DNA of 64,000 bases from Gigaspora rosea. Its lineage: Eukaryota > Glomeromycota > Glomeromycetes > Diversisporales > Gigasporaceae. The DNA lies in NCBI GenBank assembly GCA_003550325.1, contig QKWP01000054.1:267410-331409 (forward strand). Reading direction: 5' to 3'. Position numbers and translations under genes: made by a program. Under the pieces are notes generated by a model. The model was not told the DNA's origin and did no database searches. It saw only the letters and a list, made by a program, of their open reading frames with translations. This document shows, piece after piece, positions 24,740 through 36,676 of this stretch (position 1 is the stretch's first letter; each line of letters begins with the position of its first letter).

Positions 24740-26180
24740 CGATATAATTTAAATGAGTACATTAATTATGATCAAACAATCGTTCGAGTTGACGTGCATA
24801 CGTCGTATGCATAGGAAAAGATGGCTAAGTAGGGACAAGCACTTCAGGGGCCCGGGCCAATCACGAGTCCAGCTCCGTAGGGAATAGAAGCATGTGAAAA
24901 TCGATGCCAAGACACGAGACTCAGATGGAAATCCAAATGCAGGTAAGCATGCTGTAAAATCACCTTTTATAAACATAACTACTAACAACTCCCAGTCAGG
25001 ATTGAAACAAGTAGACCACAATGTAAAAAGGAATTAACCACAGCATCTGTGCCAAGAGCTGCCATTTCCACTGCAAGAAGTAAGCCATTTTGCGATGAGC
25101 AGAGAGCAAAAGAAAGCTATGGACCTAACCAGCTAGAAGGAAGCAAATTATTGGAGGAAACAATTTAATCATCAGAGTCATCTGGCAGCCAGGAACAAGA
25201 AGTACAGAGCCAAGAGAACCTACTAAGCCCACAAAGAAAGGTGTATCTTGACGTGATGATTCAAATTACTGTGGTATCAATAATGCAGACAATGTAGCAA
25301 TAATGGATCAGCAATTTGAGACAATCAACAGAAGGTTCACACAGTTGGAACAGGCAAACATAGGTGGTAATAAAATCACTAACAATAACCTGGCAGCATA
25401 GAGCAGATAATGAACATGCAGCACACACAAAATCGAAACCATGATGCCACATGAAGTGCAAGTATAATAAGCAGCAAAATGACTAAATGATCCATAACTA
25501 GTCATATAGATCATATTGGTCATTTATGTTATAGGCCAACACTGTCCTAGAAAGTATGCAATGTGGACCAAACTGAAGGTAACTATCCTCTAACTCCAAC
25601 ACTCAACAAATTGATCATAGAAGTGAACTCATTAGTCCAAAGCAATGAATGACAAGAAAAAACCAGATTTGTCAAATACAAAGTGATCTTGAGAAATTTT
25701 CTAGCTATATATTAACAAAACTTAGACAAATGCATGTAGTTCAAGGATTGAGTAACTCAAAGGTCATAAAACTGAATGCATTTATTTGTAGTAGGTGGCA
25801 AATTGGAATAAGGACCAAAACTAATAAAAATGCTTCTACAAAAGATAAGTTAACTTACAAAGTGTGGAAGTAATGGCCATTGGTTTATTTATAATTCTCC
25901 AAGAATTCTTATACAAGAACAAGTTGACAACATAAAGACAAGAGTGAGGATACAATTTTACAAGCATTAGATAATGGAACTGTATTAATAAAGAAGCACC
26001 TATAAGGCAGCACATTCCAAAATAATATCAAGTAGCTGAGCTGGCTTTTAAAGTATACATGGATATAGTGCTTATATACTGTATGAAAATCAAGAGCAGA
26101 AATTGAATGCATACAAATATTACATAAATAAATTAAGCAGTAATAGAATATGATGAGGACTTAAGAATTGCACTAGTTAT
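24740..26180 (+). pseudogene. Unidentified GC-richer, coding-like decayed region
   Basis: Base composition is clearly less AT-rich than the surroundings at 24780-25640. One forward frame from 24795 to about 25260 is interrupted by only a few stops, and another near 25290-25400 reads as a hydrophilic, heptad-like stretch (MDQQFETINRRFTQLEQAN). A further open stretch of 74 codons is at 25649-25873. None of these matches a domain I recognise. It could be a dead mobile-element protein or a dead host gene. Reverse-strand open frames here look like shadows. Confidence 0.35.
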
Positions 26181-26443
26181 AAACTAGAACACTATACTAC
26201 CTAACCAGATTATTTAAATTAAAGGGGTTGGGCTAATATCATATAGTATAATAGTAAAAAATATACTTGAACAAAAAATTATGTCCAGAAAATAAGACAT
26301 ATAAAAGGATCCAAATATGCATAGTATGCATGAAATTGGGCTATAATAAGGACCTGCTACTGGAAAGGCTACAAAAACAAATATTCTAATATAGCAAAAA
26401 ATAATTTACCAAAAGACAAACCAAATTGAATTTTAGGAGAGGC

Positions 26444-27916
26444 TAATGTTGTTAGCCGAAATTGTTTTATGCTTGTAGAAATATTTCGATATTTGATATT
26501 TAGGCTGCCGAAATGTCTAAATATTATCAAAATCCTAAATTATGTCGAAATGTCTAAATAATGTCGAAATGTCTAAATAATGTCGAAATGTCTAAATAAT
26601 GTCGAAATGTCTAAATAATGTCAAAATGTCTAAATTAAGAAATATATATGAAAAAACATATAGTAATAGGTTCGCTATCCAAACAAGCTCTAGCATTCAT
26701 ACTTTAACATCAATACCTCTAGTCTAGGACTAATTATTTGACCCTATACCAATCAACTCATGCATAAACTACTGACCTCTCAGTTCTAAAATTTTCTAAA
26801 CCCCAAGGTCCTAAACTATATGAAAATACAAGCATAAGCAAGATGTCTAACATACGCCCATATAGCTAAAGAGAATCGGGGCGTCATCCTGCATTATCTG
26901 TTTCAGTCCCTGCACTGCTATTGCAGCTGCGGAACTGTATGTAAATATCACGAAGTAGGGATGCGAATCGATTCTAAAAATCAAAATCGATGATTGAAAC
27001 CTCAAAATCATTTTAGAATTGATGATCGAATTCTAAATCTTTATAGTTATTTCTTGTATTGAGTGGCCCGATTAGATTCTATTTTTATTATTTAATACTG
27101 TAAGTTATTAGGTTTTACAAATAATATGAAGCAATGTACAAAGTTTTCTGGTTGTTTTAAAGCCATACCAGAGCCTATTGTGCTTTGCAAAAATGTGTGA
27201 CCTCTGCAGATCATGGTGTCATTTAAAATCACGAGAAATCAGCTGATTTTTCAATTTTTAAGATTTCAGATAAAACATAGACGTTTTGATGAAAATGATG
27301 ATCAATAGGGAATTAAAATTTTACTGTATAAATCACAGGGTCACACTTTTTTGCAAAATGCTATAATTAAATAGAATCTTCATATTTACAACTTAAAACA
27401 AATTATATAAATAATAATACGTATTATTAATAACAAACATAGATATTATAAAATGGCTACCGGTAAGTATAAGCTATCAGTTTAAAGTTTAAATTAAATA
27501 ATGTGCATTAACAACGAATACAGCCATTAGAAATGGCTAAGTACAAAATATGAGCTTAATATTTTTAATAACATGTGATTTAATAATAAACACCATATTT
27601 AAAAGCATAGAACATTTATTAAAATTTTAGACTTCTAAATTGATAATATAAAACGATTATATACTAATGCTATATACATATAACATATATGATATTTTTA
27701 TTGTTTATTTAATTTAGACATTTAGTCATATAGCATTATATTTAGTCAACTATTTAGACATTTAGTCACATAGAATTTATTTAGTCAACTATTTAGACAT
27801 TTAGGCAAATTTAGACTTTTGATATTTCGAAAAAAAAATAATGCCATGTCGAAATATATTTAGATACTAATTGCCTAAATAGTTGACTAAATTAAGTATT
27901 TCGACTAACAACATTA
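26444..27916 (+). mobile_element. hAT-like family A, copy 3
   Basis: The ends TAATGTTGTTAG...CTAACAACATTA lie between GGAGAGGC (26436-26443) and GGAGAGAC (27917-27924). It has the same order of blocks as copies 1 and 2, without the nested MITE, but with about 330 bp of extra AT-rich DNA at roughly 27381-27712 that the other copies lack. Confidence 0.88.
26515..26640 (+). repeat. 19-bp minisatellite inside hAT-like copy 3
   Basis: About six head-to-tail units of aatgtcgaaatgtctaaat lie just inside the left end. Copies 1 and 2 have three to four units at the matching position, so unit number varies between copies. Confidence 0.8.
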
Positions 27917-28045
27917 GGAGAGACTATAAAAAGCTACTAGTAGTTATATATATTTAAAAAGGAAATAATAATAATAAACACAAGAGAATGCAATTACATA
28001 TTCTACACAAATGTTACTAGCATGCAAATATTGTTATTATCATAT

Positions 28046-28815
28046 TGGCAAATCTGCAAATTACTATAAAAAATTTTCAAATATTTGACAGAATCTACTG
28101 GCCCATTTTAGATGCTTTTACTGCAAAATGACTATTTCAGTGAGACCATTCTAATGAGCCCAATATTATTAAAATCTGATCACAGAATCCTGAGAATGCT
28201 AATGTTTTTTTTATATCAGGTAAAATAGGATGTGTTAAACTATTTTATTTTACTTGGTATAAACAAACCAGCAATAATTTTGGAATTCCATGATCAGATT
28301 TTAATAATAACTCTTTAGAATTATCTTACTGAGACAGCCATTTTGGTATTTAAAATGAACCAGTAAATTATTCTTTGTCAAATATTTGAAAATTTTTTAT
28401 AGTAATTTCACAGATTTGCTGATATATATATATAGTATAAATAAACAAAAACAAATACATAATAAAGAAAAGCATATTACATATATATATTGGCCGATTT
28501 ACAAAGTTTTAGAGTAACTTTTGATCTACTGATCCATTTTGGATGATTTTATTACCAAAATGTTTGTCTCAATGAGATGATTACAAGAGCTCAAAAATAT
28601 TAAAATTGAATCATGGGATCTCAAGATCGTTAAAATTTAGCATTATTTTATTATTAATTTTAAATTATTATATAAAATTTTGGTATCAAATAACTTTTGA
28701 TCTACTAGTCCACTTGGGATGATTTTACTTTCAAAATGTTCATCTCAGTGAGCCGATTCTAATGAGCTCAAAATTATCAAAATCGAATCACAGGATCCCA
28801 AGATCATTGATATGA
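28046..28815. repeat. Foldback and solo arms of repeat family E
   Basis: 28046-28422 is a foldback: ggcaaatctgcaaatt and ctataaaaaattttcaaata on the left are repeated inverted on the right. Two further single arms follow at about 28505-28640 and 28688-28805, each with ttttgatctact, ggatgatttta and tctca(a/g)tgag. The family is better preserved as two foldbacks at 43866-44526. Confidence 0.7.
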
Positions 28816-29030
28816 TAGTTAGTAATCAATATATAACCAATATATTGATAGTAATTATAATCGATACATATCCATGATAGTTAATAATCGATATATAATC
28901 AATATAATATTTTGATAATAAAAATTATATAATTTATTAATAAAATTCGATTTTAAAAAAAATTTTTAATTTATTAAAAAACTTAATATATTTTTACATT
29001 ACATAATTACTATATAATTCTATAATTATT
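28816..29030. other. AT-rich DNA with a short duplication
   Basis: A block of about 85 bp around gatagttagtaatcaatatat is duplicated with changes (gatagttaataatcgatatat). Nothing else is seen. Confidence 0.5.
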
Positions 29031-29035
29031 ACATA

Positions 29036-29290
29036 TGGGCTAGGTGCTGGAAAAAGGAACGAAATTGACAAAAAAAAGATCTTCAGAAAATCAATTTTTA
29101 CATTGCAAATCTTATAATAAATCATAAGAAAATGCAAACTTTAAAGAGGTATAATGCAAAATTTTATTAATACAACTACTTTTGTGTCTTAAGTGAAAAC
29201 AATTCTAATCTTATTTTAAATTGATTTATGCAAAAAAAATTGCTTTTGAAAAAATTGTCATTTTCGTTCCTTTTTCCAGCACCTAGCCCA
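29036..29290. mobile_element. MITE family F, copy 1 (TA target)
   Basis: The inverted ends TGGGCTAGGTGCTGGAAAAA and tttttccagcacctagccca are flanked by TA. The interior has caatttttacattgcaaat and aaattgatttatgcaaa segments. Copies 2 and 3 are at 61386-61639 and 62799-63039. Size, AT-rich core and TA target fit a Tc1/mariner-mobilised MITE. Confidence 0.9.
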
Positions 29291-29434
29291 TATTATCTAT
29301 AATAATATAACAAGAACAAACAAGAAAGAGAGCTATATAGTTTTTTTGTGATAGTCCACAGTTCTTGAATCTCTATTTCTAGTACTATTTCAATATCTTG
29401 CGAAATATGTATCTATGAAAAAATTAGTAGAAAA

Positions 29435-30215
29435 ATGAATAATACTGAAAGACAAAAGAACAAACAAATAGAGCTATACATTTTTTTTGCAATAGTCCCG
29501 GTTCTCGAATCTCCATTTCTAGTGACCCCTATTTACGATGCTATTTCTTGTTTTCTGAAGTACAACTTACAAAAGAAAGAGAGCGTTAGTGAAAAGAATA
29601 TAAAAAAAAAAGCAAGACAAAAATACAGACTGGTGCACTCCTTATACCAGCCCAAGATCCTGTTCGTAATGCCATTTCACGTTTCCTAAAGTACAAACTT
29701 ACAAAAAAAAGAGTGCATTAGTAAAAAGAATTAAAATATGAAAAAGAAAGCAAACAAAAATACAAACTGGTATACCAGCCCAAGATTCTATTCACAACGC
29801 TATTTCACGTTTTCTAAAGTACAAAATCCTTATACCAGCCCAAGATTCTGTTCACGATGCTATTTCACATTTCACAAAGTACAATCTACAAAAGAAAGAG
29901 CGTTAGTGAAAAGAATATAAAAAAAAAAGCAAGACAAAAATACAGACTAGTACACTCCTTATATCAGCCCAAGATTCCCGTTCACAATGCCATTTCAAGT
30001 CAAAGCAAGACAAAAATAAAACTGGTATGCCCAAGATTCTATTCACGAAGCAATTTCACATTTTCTGAAGTACAAACTCTTATACTAGCCCAAGATTCTA
30101 TTCACAATGCATTTTTCCCAAAGTACAACATACAAAAAAAAGAGTGCGTTAGTAAAAAAAATATGAAAAAAAACAAGACAAAAATACAAACCAAAGTCTT
30201 CCCCATTAGAAAAAA
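29435..30215. repeat. Degenerate tandem repeat array, units ~90-165 bp
   Basis: At least six partial units share ataccagcccaagattctgt, a cacgatgctatttcac-like stretch, tctgaagtacaa, and aaaagaaagagcgttagtga. Unit boundaries vary because pieces were lost. Several open frames run through it only because the repeat lacks stops in places. I see no evidence of a protein. Confidence 0.7.
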
Positions 30216-30324
30216 ATGCTGTGGCAATGGGTCAACTTGCAAAAGAGAGTATTTCTATGAGGCAGGTGGGAGATCTCCACTTCCATGATTCTTCTAATCC
30301 AACCTTTATGCCCGCTTTACTACA

Positions 30325-30615
30325 GTATGAAAAAAATAAATAAAAAAATAAATAAATAAAATCAAAAAAACGATAAATAAATAAAAAAAAATAAAAAAAA
30401 ATAAATAAATAAATCAAAATGAAAAAAATAAAATTTGAAAAAAAATATATATAAATAAAAAAAATAGAAAATATAAATTATATAAATCGAAAAAAAGTGA
30501 AAAAAAGATAAAAATAAAAAACAATATATATAAAGAAAAAAAATCAAAAAAATATATAAATTGAAACGAAAAAAAAATTAAAAAAAAGATCAAAAAAAAA
30601 ATAAAAAAAACAGAT
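30325..30615. repeat. A-rich low-complexity tract
   Basis: About 290 bases of aaaaaataaataaat-type sequence with very few C and occasional G on this strand. The reverse-strand frames (Phe/Ile/Leu/Tyr only) are artefacts of this composition. Confidence 0.85.
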
Positions 30616-31060
30616 CCGGTAGATCTATCTAGATATGCAAGGATTACTAATTGCGCAGATTTATAAATAAAAATCTGCAAAGATCTCAAAATTATTGATT
30701 TCTATCGTCACGCTATCTGCTATCTGCTATATAACGATTAATTACTTAAATTGTTATTTATCGATTCAAATGTATATGATAATAATCGATTAGCAGATAT
30801 ATAACGATTTATATATTTTTTTTGTTGTTAAGGTGAGGCCATGCCTCTGGACTTTATTTAACGATTTATATTTAATTATGATATATATCGATTATAGATA
30901 TATATCGAGTTTTATCTAGTTTATCGATATATAACGTTATTTTTTAATCGATATAAAATGATTAATTGTTATATATTGATTAATATCTATCTAAAAAATT
31001 TCCTGATGTAAGTCTAATATACAGGTGGGTACAAATATAAAGTTTATATATTTTTTCAAA
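30616..31060. other. AT-rich DNA with scattered cgat-containing words
   Basis: The words atcgat, ataacgat and cgatatata recur many times between 30730 and 30985 without a fixed period. A GC-richer island ggtgaggccatgcctctgg at about 30831 stands out but is not identified. Confidence 0.45.
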
Positions 31061-31064
31061 ACCA

Positions 31065-31215
31065 TTAGCTAAAATAGTAAAAATAGCATAAATAGTAGAA
31101 ATGGTAGAAATGGTAGAAATAACAAAAGTAGTAAAAATAGTAGAAATAGTAAAAATGGTAAGAATAGTAAAAATGGTAAGAATTATAAGAATAATAAGAA
31201 TAGTAAGAATAGTAA
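31065..31215. repeat. 9-bp minisatellite
   Basis: About sixteen imperfect units of the type tagtaaaaa/tagaaatgg/taagaatag in tandem. Confidence 0.8.
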
Positions 31216-32318
31216 CTATTTATCTGTACTTCTATTTAAGCTAATTATAGTTAATAATATAAAATAAGGACATTGATAAAGCACACCACTAGTGTTCAAC
31301 CCCATATTTGTTTTGGTCAATCAAAATTTATGAAATTAGTATAATGTGAAAATCAGGTGTAACCTGAATTTTTTGAAAAAAATGTGATTTTTCAAAATTG
31401 AATATATCAAAAAATTCTGTTTAAGAAACCTACATTAATGTTTTAACAAAAAAATTCTTTGCAAAATTTTAGTATATATTAATACTGACCCAAACTTTAA
31501 TACAAACTCTAATCTTAACCCTAACAGCAAAAAATTTTTTGTATATTATAATTTGTATTTACTAGTATTAAATACCACTGGTGTGATATATACATATTGT
31601 AAAATAATATAATAAAATAATCCAATAAAATATAACTAAATAATAATAAAAAATATATTAAACTGATAATATTAAAATTTATTCTATAATAGTGCTTAGA
31701 TCTTATTACTCGTATACAAGTTAAAATTTTAAATAAAACTTAAATGATCTTTTTAAATATTTGTTTTGTTGTATATAATCATTTAGATCATACAAAATGA
31801 TTCTTTTTGTAAAGGAATAAAAGTAAAAATAATTTGAATTAACTCTTTAATCTATTTTATAAAACAGGCACCTTTTAGCAAATACTTTAAAGGCACAACT
31901 AAAGTGCCCTTTATCAATAATAAAAGTTGTAATACTCATGATTTATAGTCATTATAAAAGCAAAGCTAGCCTTGTTTTGTAATAATTTAAAGAGAATTTT
32001 GATATTTGTGCAAGTTTTAGGTTTGATTTTATTTATAAAAAATAAAGTAATATGGATATTTTTGGTTCAAAACAAAAGCATAAAACCTGTAAAATAAAAC
32101 TTGTTTAAAATTAAATATTATTTGCTATTAATAATCAAAGCAGTTAAAGAAAAGTTATACTAATATATATTATACAAAGAAAAAATTACTAATAAGATCA
32201 TCAGGAAAGGACTTGTTCTGTAACTAATAATCTTAAAATAATCTTAAAATAATCTTAAAATAATCCTATAACAATCTTAAAAAAATCTTAATAAAATTTT
32301 AAAAGCATTTTAATATAA
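31216..32318. other. AT-rich intergenic DNA
   Basis: No coding pattern. 32228-32280 has four to five units of a 12-bp repeat (aataatcttaaa). A short telomere-like cttaaccctaac is at about 31512. Confidence 0.5.
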
Positions 32319-32326
32319 TCTTAAAC

Positions 32327-33310
32327 TAGTAATACGGGTCGATAAAAAATTGCAGGCCGAGGCTGATCCAAAAAAAACTCAGGCTAGTCAACTGGGCTAA
32401 CCTTTTGCTAGTATAATTTTTTCCGATCAGAATCAGTTAACATTTATTTATATTAAATGTATAAAAAGTCATCAGGTGGTTTTTTTTTATCGAATTCTAG
32501 AGATATTACATGATTTAATTTTTATTTTTTTTTATTTTTGAGAAAAATTTCAGATGTTAGTATTTTATATTGATTGATTGTCTATGTCTCCGGACATTCT
32601 TATACTTGGATTATATTTGCTATTTGCAGTTTATTATCTAAATAAGCCAATTCTCTTATATTATTATAAATGATAGTGTTCTGACCGGTCACAAAAATCC
32701 CAACTTTGGTCACTCATAGGTGGCCCATCTGGGTCACCTGAGTAAATACTAGGTAATAAAAATAATTTTTCTACAGGTCAACGTGGATGGGCAATCTAAT
32801 TCTAAAAAAAAAACATTTATTCACTGTTATTTTTTTATTTATCCAATTTATTAATCTTCATTATATTCAATGTTGACAACTGATCTATCATAATAATAAA
32901 AATCATGTGATCACAAAAACTTGTGTTCTATTGGGTTCAGTTCCAAGCAGGGTCGACAGCAAGCAGGATAACATCTCTAATTATAACCAGGTTACCCATG
33001 TAGGTGACCCATGGGTGACCCGCGGGTTGACCCACGGGTAACCTGCGGGTGACCCACAGGTTGACCACTCCGGTGGGCCATAATTCAACTTGGGTCACCC
33101 GCCTACCCGCGGATGACCTAGTGATACTTATCCAGGTCAGAACACTAATAAATGAATAGCCAGTTTTTATTTAATTCCTGGCCTAAAATATACTTTAGAA
33201 AATAATTGATTCTAACACTTCTCTTACCAACTGACCCAGCCCACAAGGTGTGGCTGAGGGTCAATCACCCATCAACCTGGCCATTAGGCTAGAGTTGACC
33301 TGTATCACTA
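32327..33310. mobile_element. hAT-like element with another hAT-like element inside
   Basis: The ends TAGTAATACGGGTCGA and, inverted, ttgacctgtatcacta are bounded by a perfect 8-bp duplication TCTTAAAC (32319-32326 and 33311-33318). The interior is split by the element at 32674-33147. Without that insert it is about 500 bp and has no reading frame. Confidence 0.85.
32674..33147. mobile_element. Nested hAT-like MITE, 474 bp, with GC-rich core
   Basis: The ends TAGTGTTCTGACCGG and ccaggtcagaacacta carry a perfect 8-bp duplication ATAAATGA (32666-32673 and 33148-33155). The right half (about 32985-33115) is unusually GC-rich for this genome and consists of short repeats of gggtgaccc and gggttgaccc in both orientations, able to form several alternative stems. 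Confidence 0.9.
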
Positions 33311-33354
33311 TCTTAAACAATAATCATATAATTATTTTATAATAATAAGTCAGA

Positions 33355-33650
33355 TTTCCTTAAGTGCATACCATTAGAACTGAGTATAAGTGTACATTTA
33401 TAGAGAGTATCATTTATAAAAATGCAGTTAATCCTTTCTAAATACACCTTTTCTAAGTGCATACTCTCTCTAAATGCATGCTTAAGTGCTGGCCCAAATA
33501 TATACTTGACCTCTATAAATGCACTTTTTCTTATTATTCTCTAAATGCATATTATAAAAGTGTGGTACCAAGAGCATGCATTTAGAGAGGTTTTACTGTA
33601 TATTAAAAAATGTATAGCCAATTAGAAAAAAGAATCAATATATATAATTA
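33355..33650. repeat. Degenerate MITE related to 42005-42190
   Basis: It is rich in taagtgcat/ctaaatgcat words, and ends catttagagaggttttactgtatat, comparable with cttagaaaggtctgactgtatat at about 42165. Both also have gcatatttaag/gcttaag-type phrases. It is too decayed to give ends with confidence. Confidence 0.45.
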
Positions 33651-33664
33651 ATTAATAATACATG

Positions 33665-33828
33665 TCACTCTGGTTATACCGACATCTGGATATAATGACA
33701 CTATAGTAAAATCTTTCTATACTGCCATTTTTTTTCAAAAATTTAATATAAAATGTCAGTACAACTCACTGTATTGACATTTTGAATTTTTTTACTAATG
33801 AACCAAAAATGTCGATATAACCAGAGTG
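33665..33828. mobile_element. Short MITE with CACTCTGGTTATA ends
   Basis: Inverted ends CACTCTGGTTATACCGACAT and atgtcgatataaccagagtg lie between ATGT and ATGT. The interior contains a second inverted pair (aaaatgtcagtac, gtattgacatttt). About 165 bp, non-coding. Confidence 0.75.
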
Positions 33829-33938
33829 ATGTGTACTTGTATTTAGAAATGCTAAAACTAGATGATATTTGTATTACCTAAGTTTCATTATTGAAATAAA
33901 AGAAAAATAGTTATTAAAAATTAAATCACCAGTTTTTC

Positions 33939-33955
33939 TCAAATACTTGCCCATA
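33939..33955 (+). repeat. Target-site duplication of the LINE, 5' copy
   Basis: TCAAATACTTGCCCATA here and TCAAATACTTGACCATA at 41564-41580, directly after the A tail, match at 16 of 17 positions. This fixes both ends of the LINE. Confidence 0.85.
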
Positions 33956-34435
33956 CAAAAGAACTCTTCCCGCTGATCCTCTATACACAAACATTTCTGG
34001 AAAAATTTTATTAAAAAGCAGAAAACACATAGATAGGCTTTTAGAAACACACAAAAAGTGATTAAAGAAAAAGAAAGGTTGAAAAAAACCACCTAGGATT
34101 ACTTAATATAAAAATACTCTGGCACGCCAAGAAGCTTGGAAAACACAAACTTTCTAAAGACTTTACGAGTCAGCCTAAAACTAAGAAAAACTGGAGAATT
34201 TGGCTAGACCCTGTACTGCCGATTACTAGGCCTAAAACCAAAAGTAAACAAGTAAACAAACAAACATGTACACTAATCAGGTCTAGGGCACCTACAGCAA
34301 AACAACAAGTCGTGAACCGGCTACTATAATTACAAAGTAGTCACGTGTCACTTAGCAGGAATTAGAATATCAAAAACAGAAAGTTCGAATCAGGATCGAC
34401 AGTATAATTAGAATCTACATAAGTAGAACATCATG

Positions 34436-35772
34436 GAATTTCTGAACAAATTTAAGAATCTTTTTAAAGACCAGATAGTGAAATAATCGAAATTACTATA
34501 AGCCAAGAAAAACTCGTCCTGGAAAGAGACAAACAAGTCGCTAACTTACTTGGCACTACATATCCAGGTACAGTTTATATTATTAGGCGGGCCTGCGAAA
34601 TTAAGGAATGGAAACAACTCGGAATTACACAAGAAGAAGAGCAACTGGTTGAGTCCAAAACAGAAAGCTTAGAAAAAAATAGAGATACTCGAATTCAAAA
34701 ATGCCATAAGTAAAAAAATTGCACTAATAATACAAGAAGGAGGTTATTCAGACTATGGTATAGAGGATTTGGAAAGACAAATTTCAAACATAACTGAACC
34801 GTCGATAGAAGCAGAAAAGAGTGGAATTTACCAACTCAGTAAAAGAAATGAGACTAAGTCAACGCAAAATCGTGGAGAAAGGGTGCTAGTAGCGAACTCA
34901 TGTAAAAAAGAAGTGAAAGCATCTATAAAAGACAGCCAGAACACAAGCAAAGAGGATACTACGCAAGATCATGATACAAGCGTAAATGAAAACTTGCTGC
35001 CCATTGAACAGACAGAGATGATACAAGAGTACACTTTATGGGACATTTCATCATACTACACTATAAAAGAAGTTACTGGTGTGTTGAAAAAATATGGAAA
35101 GATAAAAGTGAAAGGATGAATATTAAAGCACAAAACAAGACGGTAATAGTCTCAATCCAGTTTCATAGCAAGGACGAAAGAAAACGGCTCGAAAACATGT
35201 GAGTGATCCCTATATCTAATGGAAAAGTGTCAAGAATAACAAAAGGAGAAATTCGTCTTGAAATTTTAGCAGAAAGAGCCAAATTTAAAGCCATACTTAA
35301 AAATCTGCTATATCATGCACAGGAAGTACTCCTACTCCGTCAACTCAAGAGACTTGGAGATATGGCAGTGCATATTCCAATCAATAGTAATGGTAACCCA
35401 AAGAGTTCGGCAACGGTATACTTCAAATCAGCTGAGGAGAAAGTTAAAGCTACAAGGTGTAGTATCAGCTACTATAATACAAAGCTGTTATGGAAATCAG
35501 AAAACAACTCAAGTAGCAATAATCCAAAAGAGAACTTTACAAGTGAAAACAGTAGCAGTTCCAAAGTTGAAGAAAAGAACTTCAAAGGAAAGCAGCTAAA
35601 TAAACGCCCGAATGGCAACGATAGAAAGAGAGGGGAAAGTAAAACAAAAGGACAAGAACAGAAAAGAGAAATTCACAAGGAACCTAATACAAAGAAAGCA
35701 GGAAAGCTAGTAGATGCGAACCTTGACCAAACAAGTCTCCTTGAAGAAATTCTAAAAAGCTTTCAGCAATAG
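34436..35772 (+). pseudogene. LINE ORF1, broken
   Basis: It begins with a good ATG at 34433 (MEFLNKFKNLFKDQ) that is soon interrupted. A 116-codon piece (34769-35119) ends with LWDISSYYTIKEVTGVLKKY, reading like the start of an RRM-type RNA-binding fold. A 189-codon piece (35203-35772) ends in a Lys/Asn/Ser-rich basic tail (GKQLNKRPNGNDRKR). Known LINE ORF1 proteins bind their own RNA. No CCHC knuckle is visible in this part. The RRM call is from appearance only. Confidence 0.6.
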
Positions 35773-35894
35773 AGGAAAGACATTTTAGAAAAGAGGCCCC
35801 CAATCACTCCTGAGAGGCACCATAGGCGTCTCTAAGAACACAGAAGTACTGCAGTATAAAAGTAGCACAGAAGAAGGTGATAAGAAGAAAGGGA

Positions 35895-36676
35895 GACAGT
35901 TTGAATTTTTGAGTGTTGGGACATATAATATTAATGGAATCAAGACAAATGGGGGAAAAATGGACTTTGTAATAGTATACATGGAGGAAACAAAGATAGA
36001 TATACTAGGTTTGGTAGAAACAAATATATCAGAAAAGGAAGGAAAGATGTTGCTTAGAAAGGTTCAAGGTTATCATGGGTTTTGGTCATCTGCAGATGAG
36101 GACAAAGTGAAAGGGTCCGGAGTAGGTATAATTATAAATAGCAAGTGGGAAAACCACGTCACAAAGGTGAAAAAGATCAGTCCGTATATCCTGTCAGTTA
36201 CAATGTTTTTTAAGCAAGTTAGTATTGAAGTCATAACAATATATCAAGCACCGAACAATCACAAATTGGAAGAAAAGATCATTAAGTACTTAAAAGGAAA
36301 GCTTTCTGAAAACAAATGAAAGCTTACAAACTACTAAATAATTATCAGAGATTTTAATCAAACAGTAGAGAATGTGCTTGACAAAAAAGGAAAAGGAAAG
36401 AAGATGCCACAGAAGAAATCTAAACTATTGGATATTTTAGTATCGCACAATTTCAAAGACACTTTTAGGGAACTAAACCTGAAAAGTGTGAGCTACACTT
36501 GGAAAAGAAACGAGCAAGCATCTCGAATTGACTATATATGTACAATTAGTTCATGTAGTGATCAAGTTATGGATAGCAAAATAAAAGACATGATCTGTGT
36601 AACAGGAAGTGACCACGATCTAGTCTTGGCAAGGCTAGCAACCGACTTAGAGGAAAAAAGAAAACTAGGACGATAG
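35895..36676 (+). pseudogene. LINE ORF2 endonuclease domain, broken
   Basis: APE-type endonuclease motifs appear in order: TYNINGI, DILGLVETNIS (catalytic Glu), GSGVGIIIN, TIYQAPN, IIRDFNQ (family: GDFN), YTWKRNEQASRIDYI and TGSDHDLV (catalytic SDH). The frame is interrupted between the first and second parts, around 36318. The frame enters without an ATG (FEFLSVGTYN), so the ORF2 start is unclear. The domain would nick target DNA for target-primed reverse transcription. Confidence 0.85.

Noticed and set aside
26444-27916. LTR-type retroelement flanked by similar sequences
   Set aside because: The ends are inverted rather than direct and carry 8-bp target duplications; no polymerase or integrase frame is inside.
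30232-30689. Reverse-strand frames of Phe, Ile, Tyr and Leu that look like membrane proteins
   Set aside because: They are translations of an A-rich low-complexity tract. No start context or homologous pattern supports them.
34380-34400. tRNA T-arm-like motif (agttcgaatcaggatcg)
   Set aside because: No matching acceptor stem, D-arm or anticodon arm at the right distances. It lies in the leader of the LINE. Similar gttcaaat motifs in the hAT-like copies also lack a cloverleaf.
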